32,275 bases of DNA from Actinoplanes sp. M2I2 (GCF_023544445.1 NZ_JALPVJ010000042.1:1-32275); one strand, 5' to 3'. Positions 22,966 to 32,171 are shown, numbered from the stretch's first letter. Notes: generated from the letters alone by a model not told the origin. Made by a program: numbers and translations.

Positions 22966-25900
22966 TCAGGAAGTGGCCGGGGCGAAGCGCAAGCCGAATC
23001 CCGGCCGCAGGACGGCCAGCCGGTCGGCGTACAGAAGCTGATCGGTCTCGTCGGTCCGGCTCTGGATACCGATCAAGGCTGACCCACCGCTTCGTACGAA
23101 GTCACCGTTGTTGGTCGGGTAGAGGAGGTGGAAGCCGCCGGCCTCGTCGAGTACGGCCTGGAAGGTGAAGCGGGTAGCCGGGTCGGCGTGGTGGCGCACA
23201 TCGCGCCACTCCACGACGAACTGGCGATTCGGGGCCGCACCGCGGGTGGCGGTCAATACGCTGGACTGGCTGTCGGCCTCCCAGGCGCCGCGGAAGGCGT
23301 ACAGGTAGGCGCCCGGGAATTCGAGGCTGCCCTCCGACCCGATCCGCAGGGAGGTGGCGGGCTGGCCCGACACCGTCACCGGGAACGGCAGCTCGGCCGG
23401 AGCCCAGACGCCCCGCCCGGTGAGCAGCGTCGAGCCGGACAGCGCCTGATATGCGGCCGACTCCTCAGCGATCAGGTACCTGCTTCCGGCAACCGTGGCG
23501 TCCAGCGCGAAGTTCACGACGGGTGCGGTGTTGCCGACCAGGACCGGGCGTGCCGTGGAGCCCGCGCACTCGCCCGACGGGACGGTCGCGACCACCGGCC
23601 ACGTCTTGGCCGGGATGTCGTTGAGCTGGTAGGTGCCGTCGGCGGCGGTGGTCGCCGATCGGCCCGCAGCTGTGACGGTGGCCCCCTCGACCGGGACGTC
23701 GATGCAGGTCACAGTTCCACTGATGGAGTTCTCCGCGGGGACGGCCGGTGCGTACCGGATGGTCAGACCGTCCTCGAGCAGGTCGGCGGCGTAGAGGTAT
23801 TGGAATCCGGCGGTGCCGCTCGGGTTCTCCAGGCCGACCGTCGCCGAGGCGCCTCGTTCGATCGGATTGGTCGGGTCGATGTCGTCGTACGCCAGGGTGA
23901 TGGCGCCGTCCTCGGCGAACCTCACCTGGAAGGTGGCCCGCACGAAGTCGTTGCCGTGCAGGCTGACGTTGCGCCACTCGACGGTCCACTCCCGGTTCGG
24001 AGCGGTGCCGCTGACCCCGGTGGCGATCGCGGCCTGGCCGTCGACGACCCAGTCTCCCCAGAAGCCGTAGACCGCGCTGTTCGGCGTGTCGTCCACCGAC
24101 CCCGACGGGATCGGCGTCGTCGTCGCGTCGGTCGTGCCCTCCGGCGAGAAGCTCACGAAGCCGTTGCTGCTGACATACGGAGTGGTGGTCGACTCGCCGT
24201 ACAGCTTCACCGGGAACGGCGTAGTGACCTTCCAGGACTCGTCGTCACCGGTCCAGTTCTGCACGGTCGGGGCCGCGACGAGCGGCTTGTTGTCGACGGT
24301 GCAGTGATAGTACTGGTCGGCGTCGGCGTTCAAGGACAGATCCACGCTCGCCTCACCCTGGGTCTTGTAGACCGCCGAGGTCGCGTACTGGCCGAGGCAA
24401 CGGTCGTCGCCCTGTGAGGCCAGCAGCTGGTAGGCGCCGACCGGCACGGCATCGAACTCGAACTCGCCGTTCGGGCCGCTGGTGACGGACCGGTTGCCGG
24501 GGTTGAGCGTCACGGTCGCGCCGGCGATCGGCGTGGTGGTGACCGACTCGGTCAGGACACCCCGGACGATGCCCGCCGACCCAGGAGTCCACGTGATCGA
24601 GCTGTTACTGGTCAGGGTCGGCTGCCAGGAGGAGAAGTAGTCGACCACCCGATGCGACAACGCCTCCATGCCCACTGTCGCGTTCGAGCCGCGCTGGACG
24701 TCGGTCGACAGGGCACCGTAGTGGTAGGCGACCCGGCCGCCCTCATGCAGGACCAGCTCGAAGGTGACCCGGTCGGAGGTGCCGAGAACCAGGGCGTTGC
24801 GCCATTCCACGGTGAAGGACCGGTTTGGTGCCGAACCGCCGGCCTGGGTACGGATACCGGCCGAGCCGTCGATGACCAGGTCGCCCCAGAACGGTTCGAG
24901 GTAGCCGCCGCCGAGGCCGACCCAGCCGTTGGTGGACACGGTGGCGATGTTCGAGGACCGCCCGTAGAACGGCATCGTGAACGGCAGGGTCACGTCGGCT
25001 TCGACATCATCCCCGCTCAGCGCGAACGGGGTGGATGCCGGAACGTAGCCGGCGGAGCCGACCGTGCAGGCATAGCCCATCACGCCGTGGTCCGGTGCGA
25101 GCCGTAGGTCGTGAACGGTGTCGGCGAACACCTCGACCTGACTCTCGGCCCGGGTGCCGCAACGGTCGGTGCGGCGAGTGCTGAGCGTGTAGCCGTCGCC
25201 GACGAGCCCGAGGAAGGAGTAGCTGCCGTTGGTGGCGGTCGTGGCGGTCAGACCGCTGGGATCGAGCTGAACGGTGGCGCCCGCGACCGGGGCACCGGCG
25301 GCGTCGGTGAGGGTGCCGCTCAGGTCGTACGTCTCGAAGCCGCCGCCGTTGTCCGGGTCGGTGAAGACGATCGATGTGCCGTTCGCCAGAGCGGATTCGT
25401 CGGTGGAGTAGGCAAGCCCGTCCTGCCCGTCCATCGACTCGATGCCGACCACGGCGTGAGCGCCCTGCTCATCGGCGTTGTCGAGACCGTCGTAATGGGT
25501 GGCCACCGTGCCGTCCGCGCCCAGCGTGACGGCGAAACTGAGCCGCTGCGCCGTGTTGCCCTTGCGGTGGACGTTGCGCCACTCCACTACCGCTTGCTGG
25601 GCGGCGCCGCTACCGGTGACGCCGGTGCGGATGCTGGCGGCCGAGTCGATCACCAGGTCGTCCCAGTACGGGGCGACGAGGGCGTTGGGCTCGGCGGCCG
25701 ACACCAGCGGCGCCCCCGGTGCCCGCGGACGGGAAGCGAGCGGGTCGACGAACGAGAGCACGCCGTTGGTGTCCACCCAGGCGGAGCGGTACGTGCCGCC
25801 GTAGAACGGGAAAGCGAACGGCAAGTCGACGGTCCTGATCGCGTCATCACCGGTCAGCGGGAGCACCGTGCTCGCGGAAGGGAACACCGCGGTTCGCTCG

Positions 25901-28900
25901 GTACAGGTGTGTCCGACGTTGTCCGAGACCCTCCTCATGTACAGCTCGAGCATCAAGCCCTGCTTGTCGATGGTGTAGGGCTGGCTGCCGGCCATGCCGC
26001 ATCGGCCGGCGGAGGTCGCCCGGACCGTGTACGCACCGGCCGTGACGCTGGCGAAGGCATAGGTCCCGTCAGCGTCGGTGGTCACCTGCGCCCCGCCTGG
26101 TTGGAGCCGGACCACCGCGCCCGCGACGGGTTGGAAGCTGCTCTGGTCGAGCACAGTGCCGAACAGGCTGGCCGCCGGCTTCACCGTGATCTGCGTCTGC
26201 GTCAGCGGACTGACCCGGCTGCCGTCGTCGACAGCCACCGCGTGCAGCGGCAGCTGACCGCTGATCGAGCCGACCGGCAGGTCGAAGCTGTAGGTGCCGC
26301 CGGCCGCGGTCGCGTTCACGGTCTTTTCGAGGGCGGTGCCGCCGAGGCTGTACTTGAACTTCGTGACGTTGGTGTCCCCACCGGCCGAGAACGTGACCTT
26401 GAGCGTGCCTCCGGCCGAGGCTTCCTCACCGTTGGGCAGGGTGATGGCCGGCTGCAGCGGCAACGCGAGTTCGGCGAGCTTCGCCGCGGTCTCCAGGAAG
26501 CTGTAGAGACGTACGTCGTCGACCGCGCCGTTGAGGAAGCCGTCGTCGGCGCCGTTCCACTTGCGCTTGCCCACCGTGAGCGCGCCGGTGGCGTTGAATC
26601 CGCCGGTCAGCGTGCCCGACGCGGTCTGCGCCACCCCGTTGACATAGAGGGTGAGTTTCTTCGTGGCCACGTTGTAGGTCGCGCTGAGGTGGGTCCATTT
26701 GCCGGCGACGGGGGCGGCGTTGGAGAGGACTTGAACAGTCGTGGCGTTGTCGGCGTCCGAGCCGGCCATCGCGAACCGCCAGCGGTTGTCAGCTCCGGAG
26801 TAGCCGAGTGTCAACGCCGAGGTTCGCGAGCCGGACACAGCCACCGCGGTTCGCTGCCCGGTCACACCGCTCGCGGAGGTCAGGCGCACCCGGGCGGTCA
26901 CGGTGAAGGTGCTGTCGGTACGGACGGCGGTGGCGGCGTTGGTGTCCGGATGGGGATAGCTGACCGGCCCCGGGGTGGCCGCGAAGCCGGTCGTCCCGTT
27001 CAGCGACAGGGCCTGGCCCTCACCGCCTCGACCAGTCGCCCGGGCGGCTCCGCCGCCGAGTGTCAAGGTGTTCCCGTGCGCGCTGATGTCGGTCGCGGTG
27101 GTGGTGCCGGCTGCTTCGTCGAAGGTCCATTCAGCAGCGGGTCCCGTCCCGGCTCGCACGTGGAAGGTGTACGTCTTCGCGTTGACCGAGAACCGGCCCG
27201 CGTGGTCCTTGGACCACACCCGCAACGTGTTGATGCCGTCATGCAACGGTTTGGTCTTCAGTACGCCGGCGTAGCCCGCGGCAGCGACAGCCGGCACGGT
27301 CTGCGAGGCGATCATGACTCCGGAGTCGAGCGTCCACGCGTAAGCCACCACCTCATGGGGCCGCACTGTGGGCGGAGAGATGGCGAACTCGCCGACGATG
27401 CCCACACCGCCGCTGGGTGTGTTCGACGGGTAGTTCGTCGAGGTCACCGCCGCCGGGTCCGGTGGCGGGGTCGCGTCCACGGTGAACTCGCATGTCCCCG
27501 ACCAGGTCGACAGGCTGCCGTCGGAGGTCTTGGCCTGCCACGCGTAGGTGCCGCCGTCGGTCAGCCGGCCGGTCGGGATCTGGCGCGACACGATCGCATT
27601 GTTGCCGTTGGACTGGGTCAGCTTGTTCGACTCACTGCGCGAACCGCCCTTGACCCACCAGTAGAAGTCGGTCGTCAGGGTTCCACCGTCAGGGTCGGAA
27701 TGCTTGACCGACAGCGTCGGGTTGGTCCACAACACGTACGGGCGGGCGGTACCGACGGCACAGGGCTTCCCGTCCGACTTGCGCTCGGTCGCCGCGTTCG
27801 GCGGCCGGTTGAACGTGATGGCCAGCTTCGCCGTGGACGGGTTGAATCGCTTCCAGTGCTTCAGCGTGCCCTCGTCGATCGCCCGCAATGCCAGGTGCAG
27901 GCTGCTCCAGTTGTTGGCGACGCCGTACTCGACCATCGGCTTGACATTGAACTCGGCCGTGCCGGGGCCCTTGCAGCCGTGTACAGCCCCATACTTGCGA
28001 TTGCCGGCAGTCTGCGCAGTCAGGCCGTACCAACGCGGTTGGTTCTTCCACGTCGTCGCCGACGAGATACCGCCGACCATCCACACCTTCGCGTTCGACG
28101 CCGGGTTGCACGTCCACGAATGGCGCTGCTCGATGCGGAACTCAGCCGCCGAGATCTTCGTGTTCCGGACCGCACTGACGTTCATCCGGAAGAACGACCG
28201 CACGATGTGATCCGCGCACCCGTCGCAGTCCTCGGTCCGGCCGGCCCCCGCGGCGCCGAACGTCTTGCCGTCGGTGAGCGCGGTGCTGTTCTTCCAGAAC
28301 GAGCTGGTCGGGTGCTTGCTCCACACCGAAGTCCACTCGCTGTTGACCAGCCCACCGGTGACCTGCGGATCGATGTAGACCGGAAACTTCGTCTGCGGAT
28401 CGGTCAGCACCTTGCGGTTCGGTGTCAGGGTCATCGTGTTCCCGCTGACCTTGAGCGGCATCACTTCGTGACCTGACCGCTCGCCACTGTCGGGTGCGCC
28501 CGCCTTCCCCTTCGCCGCATCCGGCCGGTTCTTCACCCCGGCTTTCGGCGCCGGAAGCTCGGTGGCTTCCGCTTCAGCCGGCTGGGACGAGTCCCACATC
28601 AGCGGCGCAGGTGACCGGAAGACCGGCTTGCCCTGAGCGTCCGTGGCGACAAGCCCGCCACCCGCCGCCGCGGTGATCTTCACGCCCTTGACCGCGACGC
28701 CGAACTTCAACGAGGCCAGCGCCGGATGGGCCGCCGCCTGCCGATCGTGCACCACCAGCACCTCGGAGAAGCCGGTGGCCTGGGCGGTCACGTGCAGGTC
28801 GACCGACGGCAACACACCACGGTAGATCGCCGTCGACCCCCTCAACTGAGGTTCGGGCAACGCTGTGGACCACGTGATCGAAAGGTCCCGCTCGCCATCA

Positions 28901-29313
28901 CGCACCCGCCCGACGAGACGATCACCGCCCGCCGAGAACGTCATCGGCAGAACGGTCGCCGCCGGCGCCACACCGTCAGCGGTCTTTCGCAACGTCGTGT
29001 CCACCGGCACCCAGCCGGCGCCCTTACGCACCCGGACCGGCTCCACGGACTCTTCCAAAGTCGACGTGCCGTCGACGTTCAGGAAGATCTGCGTCGTCTC
29101 GGACCGCTCGGACAGGACCTCGACCCGGTGTCTGCACACCTCGACCATCCGCCGCGCAGCCGCTTCGTCGGCCTGCTCGGACACACACGCCTGAGCCGCA
29201 GGAGCCGCCTTGGCGGGACTCCCGACGGATGCGACCTGCACTGACGTGAGCAGCAGCGCAGCAGCAGTCAATCCGCCGACTCGCCGACGCATCCGAAAAA
29301 TGGCAGCAGCCAT
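22966..29313 (-). CDS. Giant secreted multidomain protein (DNRLRE-like, LamG, four repeated regulatory/beta-sandwich modules)
   Basis: A 2115-residue protein. The Sec signal ('FRMRRRVGGLTAAALLLTSV', ending near AKAAPAAQA) is followed by about 300 residues resembling the N-termini of actinomycete RHS-associated proteins. Next is a DNRLRE-like region ('VNSEWTSVWSKHPTSSFWKN', 'HIVRSFFRMNVSAVRNTKIS') and Ig-like segments ('WWVKGGSRSESNKLTQSNG'). A LamG/concanavalin-like domain follows ('AEWTFDEAAGTTTATDISAH' to 'FLNGAVDDVRLYSFLE'). The last 1070 residues are four modules, each a carboxypeptidase-regulatory-like unit plus a beta-sandwich ('LPFAFPFYGGTYRSAWVDTN', 'PYWDDLVIDSAASIRTGV', 'VVEWRNVHRKGN'). 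There is no transmembrane anchor or LPXTG, so it is probably released or retained by binding. ATG 29313 with GGGGGA upstream is chosen over a longer frame from 29433. It is first in the array with the RHS toxin and is probably an adhesin, receptor binder or assembly partner. Confidence 0.88.
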   Translation of the reverse strand: MAAAIFRMRRRVGGLTAAALLLTSVQVASVGSPAKAAPAAQACVSEQADEAAARRMVEVCRHRVEVLSERSETTQIFLNVDGTSTLEESVEPVRVRKGAGWVPVDTTLRKTADGVAPAATVLPMTFSAGGDRLVGRVRDGERDLSITWSTALPEPQLRGSTAIYRGVLPSVDLHVTAQATGFSEVLVVHDRQAAAHPALASLKFGVAVKGVKITAAAGGGLVATDAQGKPVFRSPAPLMWDSSQPAEAEATELPAPKAGVKNRPDAAKGKAGAPDSGERSGHEVMPLKVSGNTMTLTPNRKVLTDPQTKFPVYIDPQVTGGLVNSEWTSVWSKHPTSSFWKNSTALTDGKTFGAAGAGRTEDCDGCADHIVRSFFRMNVSAVRNTKISAAEFRIEQRHSWTCNPASNAKVWMVGGISSATTWKNQPRWYGLTAQTAGNRKYGAVHGCKGPGTAEFNVKPMVEYGVANNWSSLHLALRAIDEGTLKHWKRFNPSTAKLAITFNRPPNAATERKSDGKPCAVGTARPYVLWTNPTLSVKHSDPDGGTLTTDFYWWVKGGSRSESNKLTQSNGNNAIVSRQIPTGRLTDGGTYAWQAKTSDGSLSTWSGTCEFTVDATPPPDPAAVTSTNYPSNTPSGGVGIVGEFAISPPTVRPHEVVAYAWTLDSGVMIASQTVPAVAAAGYAGVLKTKPLHDGINTLRVWSKDHAGRFSVNAKTYTFHVRAGTGPAAEWTFDEAAGTTTATDISAHGNTLTLGGGAARATGRGGEGQALSLNGTTGFAATPGPVSYPHPDTNAATAVRTDSTFTVTARVRLTSASGVTGQRTAVAVSGSRTSALTLGYSGADNRWRFAMAGSDADNATTVQVLSNAAPVAGKWTHLSATYNVATKKLTLYVNGVAQTASGTLTGGFNATGALTVGKRKWNGADDGFLNGAVDDVRLYSFLETAAKLAELALPLQPAITLPNGEEASAGGTLKVTFSAGGDTNVTKFKYSLGGTALEKTVNATAAGGTYSFDLPVGSISGQLPLHAVAVDDGSRVSPLTQTQITVKPAASLFGTVLDQSSFQPVAGAVVRLQPGGAQVTTDADGTYAFASVTAGAYTVRATSAGRCGMAGSQPYTIDKQGLMLELYMRRVSDNVGHTCTERTAVFPSASTVLPLTGDDAIRTVDLPFAFPFYGGTYRSAWVDTNGVLSFVDPLASRPRAPGAPLVSAAEPNALVAPYWDDLVIDSAASIRTGVTGSGAAQQAVVEWRNVHRKGNTAQRLSFAVTLGADGTVATHYDGLDNADEQGAHAVVGIESMDGQDGLAYSTDESALANGTSIVFTDPDNGGGFETYDLSGTLTDAAGAPVAGATVQLDPSGLTATTATNGSYSFLGLVGDGYTLSTRRTDRCGTRAESQVEVFADTVHDLRLAPDHGVMGYACTVGSAGYVPASTPFALSGDDVEADVTLPFTMPFYGRSSNIATVSTNGWVGLGGGYLEPFWGDLVIDGSAGIRTQAGGSAPNRSFTVEWRNALVLGTSDRVTFELVLHEGGRVAYHYGALSTDVQRGSNATVGMEALSHRVVDYFSSWQPTLTSNSSITWTPGSAGIVRGVLTESVTTTPIAGATVTLNPGNRSVTSGPNGEFEFDAVPVGAYQLLASQGDDRCLGQYATSAVYKTQGEASVDLSLNADADQYYHCTVDNKPLVAAPTVQNWTGDDESWKVTTPFPVKLYGESTTTPYVSSNGFVSFSPEGTTDATTTPIPSGSVDDTPNSAVYGFWGDWVVDGQAAIATGVSGTAPNREWTVEWRNVSLHGNDFVRATFQVRFAEDGAITLAYDDIDPTNPIERGASATVGLENPSGTAGFQYLYAADLLEDGLTIRYAPAVPAENSISGTVTCIDVPVEGATVTAAGRSATTAADGTYQLNDIPAKTWPVVATVPSGECAGSTARPVLVGNTAPVVNFALDATVAGSRYLIAEESAAYQALSGSTLLTGRGVWAPAELPFPVTVSGQPATSLRIGSEGSLEFPGAYLYAFRGAWEADSQSSVLTATRGAAPNRQFVVEWRDVRHHADPATRFTFQAVLDEAGGFHLLYPTNNGDFVRSGGSALIGIQSRTDETDQLLYADRLAVLRPGFGLRFAPATS
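22970..26175 (-). repeat. Four protein-level repeats within the giant secreted protein
   Basis: Approximate DNA limits are 26175-25345, 25330-24580, 24570-23745 and 23730-22970. Each begins with a G-x-(V/L)-x-(D/E/C)...P(V/I)xGAxV strand pair and a 'DGTYAF'/'NGSYSF'/'NGEFEF'/'DGTYQL' turn. A Cys-containing stretch follows, then the sandwich with a TNG or SNG motif, 'WDDLVID'/'WGDLVID'/'WGDWVVD'/'RGAWEAD' and 'VEWRN'/'VEWRD'. The repeats are diverged at DNA level, so they are old. Confidence 0.8.
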
Positions 29314-29519
29314 CGATGTCCCCCGTGATCCATGAAGCCGAGATGCGCGATGACTGTAAATAAAGAAGATCTCTGATGTATACGCAGGGCCACACGAACC
29401 CGGGGCGTCCGCGAGCCGGGCGCCGCCGACCATTGCAGAACGTCATTGGCTGCCGACCCCTTCATCAGGTAAGGCCGGGCGACATCGGCGAATCTCCCCA
29501 CACGGCGCGTAATCATCGA

Positions 29520-29533
29520 GTGATGTAAATCAC
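29520..29533. promoter_or_regulatory. CRP/FNR-like dyad GTGA-N6-TCAC
   Basis: GTGA, TGTAAA, TCAC matches the core spacing of CRP-family operators (GTGA-N6-TCAC). It lies about 207 bp before the giant secreted gene's start in a locally AT-rich stretch. Actinomycetes have CRP-family regulators with this consensus. A single 8-base match is suggestive only. Confidence 0.45.
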
Positions 29534-29579
29534 CAAGAGCCTCGACCGCTGTGCGGAGTGGCAGCCGAGCAGATTGGCC

Positions 29580-29622
29580 CCTAAGGGCGATATACACTTT
29601 GTGGCCACTTAGGAGTTTGTTT
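29580..29622 (+). terminator. Hairpin with T-run, plus-strand terminator-like
   Basis: CCTAAG (29580-29585) pairs with CTTAGG (29608-29613) and is followed by GAGTTTGTTTTT. The T-run on the plus strand makes this terminator-like in that direction, although no plus-strand gene ends nearby and the loop is long (22 bases). It may insulate the toxin array promoter, or it may be an operator. Confidence 0.35.
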
Positions 29623-29872
29623 TTCGGATTCGCCCCAGAATCAGCGACCAACTGGGGAAGCTAGTCGATTACCGGAGCCTCCAGCCCTTTCCGGTCACCC
29701 GCCCAGAAGCCGGAAGATGGCTCCGGCACGACATTTCGACTGCTTTGGGCGGCGAGCCTGTCGCCGGGCGTGGCACTTCATTGCCCCGACCCGGCAAAAG
29801 TAGTCATCGGCGGGACGCCGAGCCCTGTTCCGTTCCGCAGGGTCAGAACGTGTACCAATTATTCACGAGCGG

Positions 29873-30166
29873 GTGATCCTGCACGGCGAGATAGTCAAGT
29901 CCAGCCTGATCGGCATTTCCGAGACGGCCGCCGCCGAGTGCCGGCAGGTCAGCTCCGTGCTCGATACGGTCGGCCGGCGCTGGTCCCGCGCCATCATGGT
30001 CGCGGCCGGCCGCAGCGCCCGGCGGTTCACCGACGTACCGAAAACCCGAATGTTCAATGGCTCCTTCGTGACTGTTGTCATGCGCGGATCGCCAAGGCGA
30101 CCTTTATCACCTGAACCTTGCGCATGCCGCCGACGATGGGAACTCTATTACCGTGGCATTGGCTGA
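29873..30166 (+). pseudogene. Truncated HxlR-family regulator (degenerate duplicate)
   Basis: A GTG at 29873 opens a 97-codon frame whose first half is HxlR-like: 'ECRQVSSVLDTVGRRWSRAI' then MVAAGRSARRFTDV. These residues align with 'QSVFDLLARRWTGDILVAGV' then EGARRFREY of the intact neighbour, with about half the positions identical by eye. Resemblance ends near 30037; the remaining 42 codons are Arg/Pro-rich and run into the leader of the next gene. The recognition helix and wing are missing, so it cannot be a functional regulator. It looks like a decayed tandem duplicate. Confidence 0.65.
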
Positions 30167-30518
30167 GGAATGTGCGGAAACGCAAAGCGTCCTGAATTCG
30201 GTGCAGTCCGTCTTCGACCTCCTGGCCCGCCGGTGGACCGGTGACATCCTCGTCGCCGGGGTGGAGGGCGCCCGGCGCTTCCGCGAATACCGCCGCGCGG
30301 TCGCCGGTGTGTCCGACCGCATGCTCGTTCAGCGCCTGCGGGAGCTCGAAAGCCTCGGGCTGGTGTCCCGGACGGTCGTGCCCTCCTCGCCGGTGCAGGT
30401 GTTCTACGCGCCGACCCAGCACGCCATCGATCTCATGCGGGCCGTACAACCGCTGGTCAGCTGGGGACGGCACCACAGGGCGAAGGCGGAAGCGCACGCC
30501 CACGCTCCCGCCTCCTGA
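30153..30518 (+). CDS. HxlR-family winged-helix transcriptional regulator
   Basis: About 121 residues from GTG 30153; a TTG at 30075 is an alternative that I consider less likely. The HxlR winged helix is complete: 'SVFDLLARRWTGDILVAGVE', 'ARRFREYRRAVAGVSDRMLV', 'QRLRELESLGLVSRTVVPSS' and the wing 'PVQVFYAPTQHAIDLMRAV', then 'QPLVSWGRHHRAK'. The usual single redox-type Cys of several HxlR proteins is represented by 'EECAET' near the N-terminus, so thiol sensing is possible. It converges on the MFS exporter gene across a strong shared terminator. HxlR regulators often control adjacent detoxification genes, so the exporter is the probable target (inference). Confidence 0.85.
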   Translation: MALAEECAETQSVLNSVQSVFDLLARRWTGDILVAGVEGARRFREYRRAVAGVSDRMLVQRLRELESLGLVSRTVVPSSPVQVFYAPTQHAIDLMRAVQPLVSWGRHHRAKAEAHAHAPAS

Positions 30519-30519
30519 A

Positions 30520-30547
30520 CGTGCGGCCGCCCCATTGCGGCCGCACG
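30520..30547. terminator. Perfect bidirectional terminator between HxlR and MFS genes
   Basis: CGTGCGGCCGC, six-base loop CCCATT, then GCGGCCGCACG: an uninterrupted 11-bp stem starting 2 bp after the HxlR stop and ending 8 bp before the MFS stop. It serves both convergent genes. Confidence 0.88.
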
Positions 30548-30554
30548 CCGTCCC

Positions 30555-32027
30555 TCAGTCGCCCATCGCGGGCTCGAGGTTGATGACCGGCACCTGGTCG
30601 GCATCGGCCGGCTGGTCCGGCGACGCGATGTGCCGGCCGTCGGACGAGCGGATGCCGACGATGACCACCGCGGCCGAGACCAGCAGGAAGATCCCGCCGA
30701 TCAGGAAGCCGCGGTCGAAGCCCCGGACCAGCGCCTCGTTCGCCTCGGTGCCCCGGTCAAGCAGGTCCAGGGTGTACGCCGCGGCGACCGAGCTCAGCGT
30801 GGCCAGCCCGATCGCGCTGCCCAGCTGCTGCGAGGTGTTGATCAGGCCGGAGGCCAGCCCGCTCTCCTCCGGCCGCACGCCGACCGAGGCCACCAGGAAC
30901 ATCGCCGCCCAGGCGAAGCCCGCGCCGACGGCGGTCAGCAGCATGCCGGGCAGGACCCCGCCGGCGTAGGAGCTGTCCACGTCGAGCAGGGCCAGGTGAA
31001 AGAGGCCGGCGGCCAGGATCAGCAGGCCGATCCACAGGGCCGGCTTGGGGCCCGCCTTGGCGATGACCTTCTGAGCGCCGATGCCGGCGACAGCCATCGC
31101 GACGGGCCAGGGCAGGTACGCCAGGCCGACCTCGATCGGGCTGTAGCCCTTGACCTGGGCGAGGTAGAGCGTCGGGAAGAACATCATCACGAACATGCCG
31201 CCGGTCATCAGGACCATGGCCAGGTTGGCCGACGTCAGGGCCCGCACCTTGAAGATGCCCAGGCGCACCAGCGGCTGCTTCGACACGCTCTCGATGACCA
31301 GGAACAGAGCGATCAGAACCGCCGCGGCGCCGATGTACAGCCACACCTTGCCCGAGCCCCAGCCCCACTCGGCCGCGTTCACGACGCCGTACACCAGAAG
31401 CATCAGACCGGCCGTGATGGTGATCGCGCCGGGCAGGTCCATGCGGGTCCGGCCCTCGGTCGCGTGCCTGCTGTTCGGGACGAACTTCAGCGCGGCGATG
31501 ATGGCGACCGCGGCGATCGGCAGGTTGACCAGGAAGATGGCGCGCCAGTCGAACCACTCGGTGAGGACGCCACCGGCCAGCATGCCGGCGGCGCTGCCGG
31601 ATGCGGTGACCGCGCTGAAGACCCCGAGCGCCTTGGCCCGGGCCTGCACCCCTTCGAAGGTCACGATGATGATCGACAGCACGGCGGGCGAGATCAGCGC
31701 GCCGCCGAGCCCCTGCACCGCCCGGCCGACGATCAGCGTCTCCGGGTTCTGCGCGAAGCCGTTGATCGCCGACGACAGGCCGAACAGCACCAGGCCGGCG
31801 ACCAGCAGGCGCTGCCGGCCCAGAAGGTCACCGGCTCGCCCACCGAACAGCAGGAAGCCACCGAACAGCAGGATGTAGGCGTTGATCACCCACTGCAGCT
31901 GGAGCTGGCTGTCGAAATTCAGTCCGGAGCCTATGGACGGGAGCGCCACCGTCACGATGGTCGCGTCGAGCACGACCATGAACTGGGCGACGAGGACGAT
32001 CCAGAGAATCGTCTTGGACCTTGCCAT
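30555..32027 (-). CDS. DHA2-type (14-TM, EmrB/QacA-like) MFS drug exporter
   Basis: A 490-residue proton-driven efflux transporter. TM1 carries 'QFMVVLDATIVTVALPSIG' (the D1 motif of DHA2 proteins). Motif A is 'FGGRAGDLLGRQRLLVAG', motif B is 'LIVGRAVQGLGGALISPA' and motif C is 'AVTASGSAAGMLAGGVL' with 'FDWRAIFLVNLPIA' after it. I count about 14 hydrophobic segments, with the C-terminal half showing 'ESGLASGLINTSQQLGSAIG', another DHA2 hallmark. The C-terminal tail is short and acidic. ATG 32027 has GAGGGA four bases upstream. Substrates of this family are lipophilic cations, dyes or antibiotics and cannot be read from sequence. Control by the neighbouring HxlR protein is likely. A partial divergent ORF begins about 145 bp upstream. 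Confidence 0.95.
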   Translation of the reverse strand: MARSKTILWIVLVAQFMVVLDATIVTVALPSIGSGLNFDSQLQLQWVINAYILLFGGFLLFGGRAGDLLGRQRLLVAGLVLFGLSSAINGFAQNPETLIVGRAVQGLGGALISPAVLSIIIVTFEGVQARAKALGVFSAVTASGSAAGMLAGGVLTEWFDWRAIFLVNLPIAAVAIIAALKFVPNSRHATEGRTRMDLPGAITITAGLMLLVYGVVNAAEWGWGSGKVWLYIGAAAVLIALFLVIESVSKQPLVRLGIFKVRALTSANLAMVLMTGGMFVMMFFPTLYLAQVKGYSPIEVGLAYLPWPVAMAVAGIGAQKVIAKAGPKPALWIGLLILAAGLFHLALLDVDSSYAGGVLPGMLLTAVGAGFAWAAMFLVASVGVRPEESGLASGLINTSQQLGSAIGLATLSSVAAAYTLDLLDRGTEANEALVRGFDRGFLIGGIFLLVSAAVVIVGIRSSDGRHIASPDQPADADQVPVINLEPAMGD

Positions 32028-32171
32028 TTTTCCCTCACAAGTATGGGTCGGCCGTATTCGGATCGGCCGCGCCCTTACAGAGTTCTCGGCGGGGGAAGCA
32101 TCGGCAAATGTCCGCTTAGCAACTTACTTTTTCCGGCTTTCCGGTTAGTGACGTGATCTCAGCAAGGAGAG

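Larger units (their letters stand above)
29314..29872. other. 559-bp non-coding region upstream of the giant secreted gene
   Basis: No convincing gene is present. It contains AT-rich patches (about 29350-29380 and 29515-29535), unusual for this window and likely to include the promoter of the minus-strand array. A CRP-like dyad (29520-29533) and a stem-loop followed by a plus-strand T-run (29580-29622) are the recognisable elements. The rest, up to the truncated HxlR, shows nothing I can name. Confidence 0.55.

Noticed and set aside
25111..28476. 1121-codon plus-strand open frame opposite the giant secreted gene
   Set aside because: Same reason: an antisense shadow of a protein with clear repeats, LamG and signal peptide on the minus strand.
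32080..32160. HxlR operator upstream of the MFS gene (CTTACT ... TTAGTGAC)
   Set aside because: The arms do not align as an inverted or direct repeat well enough to call a site.
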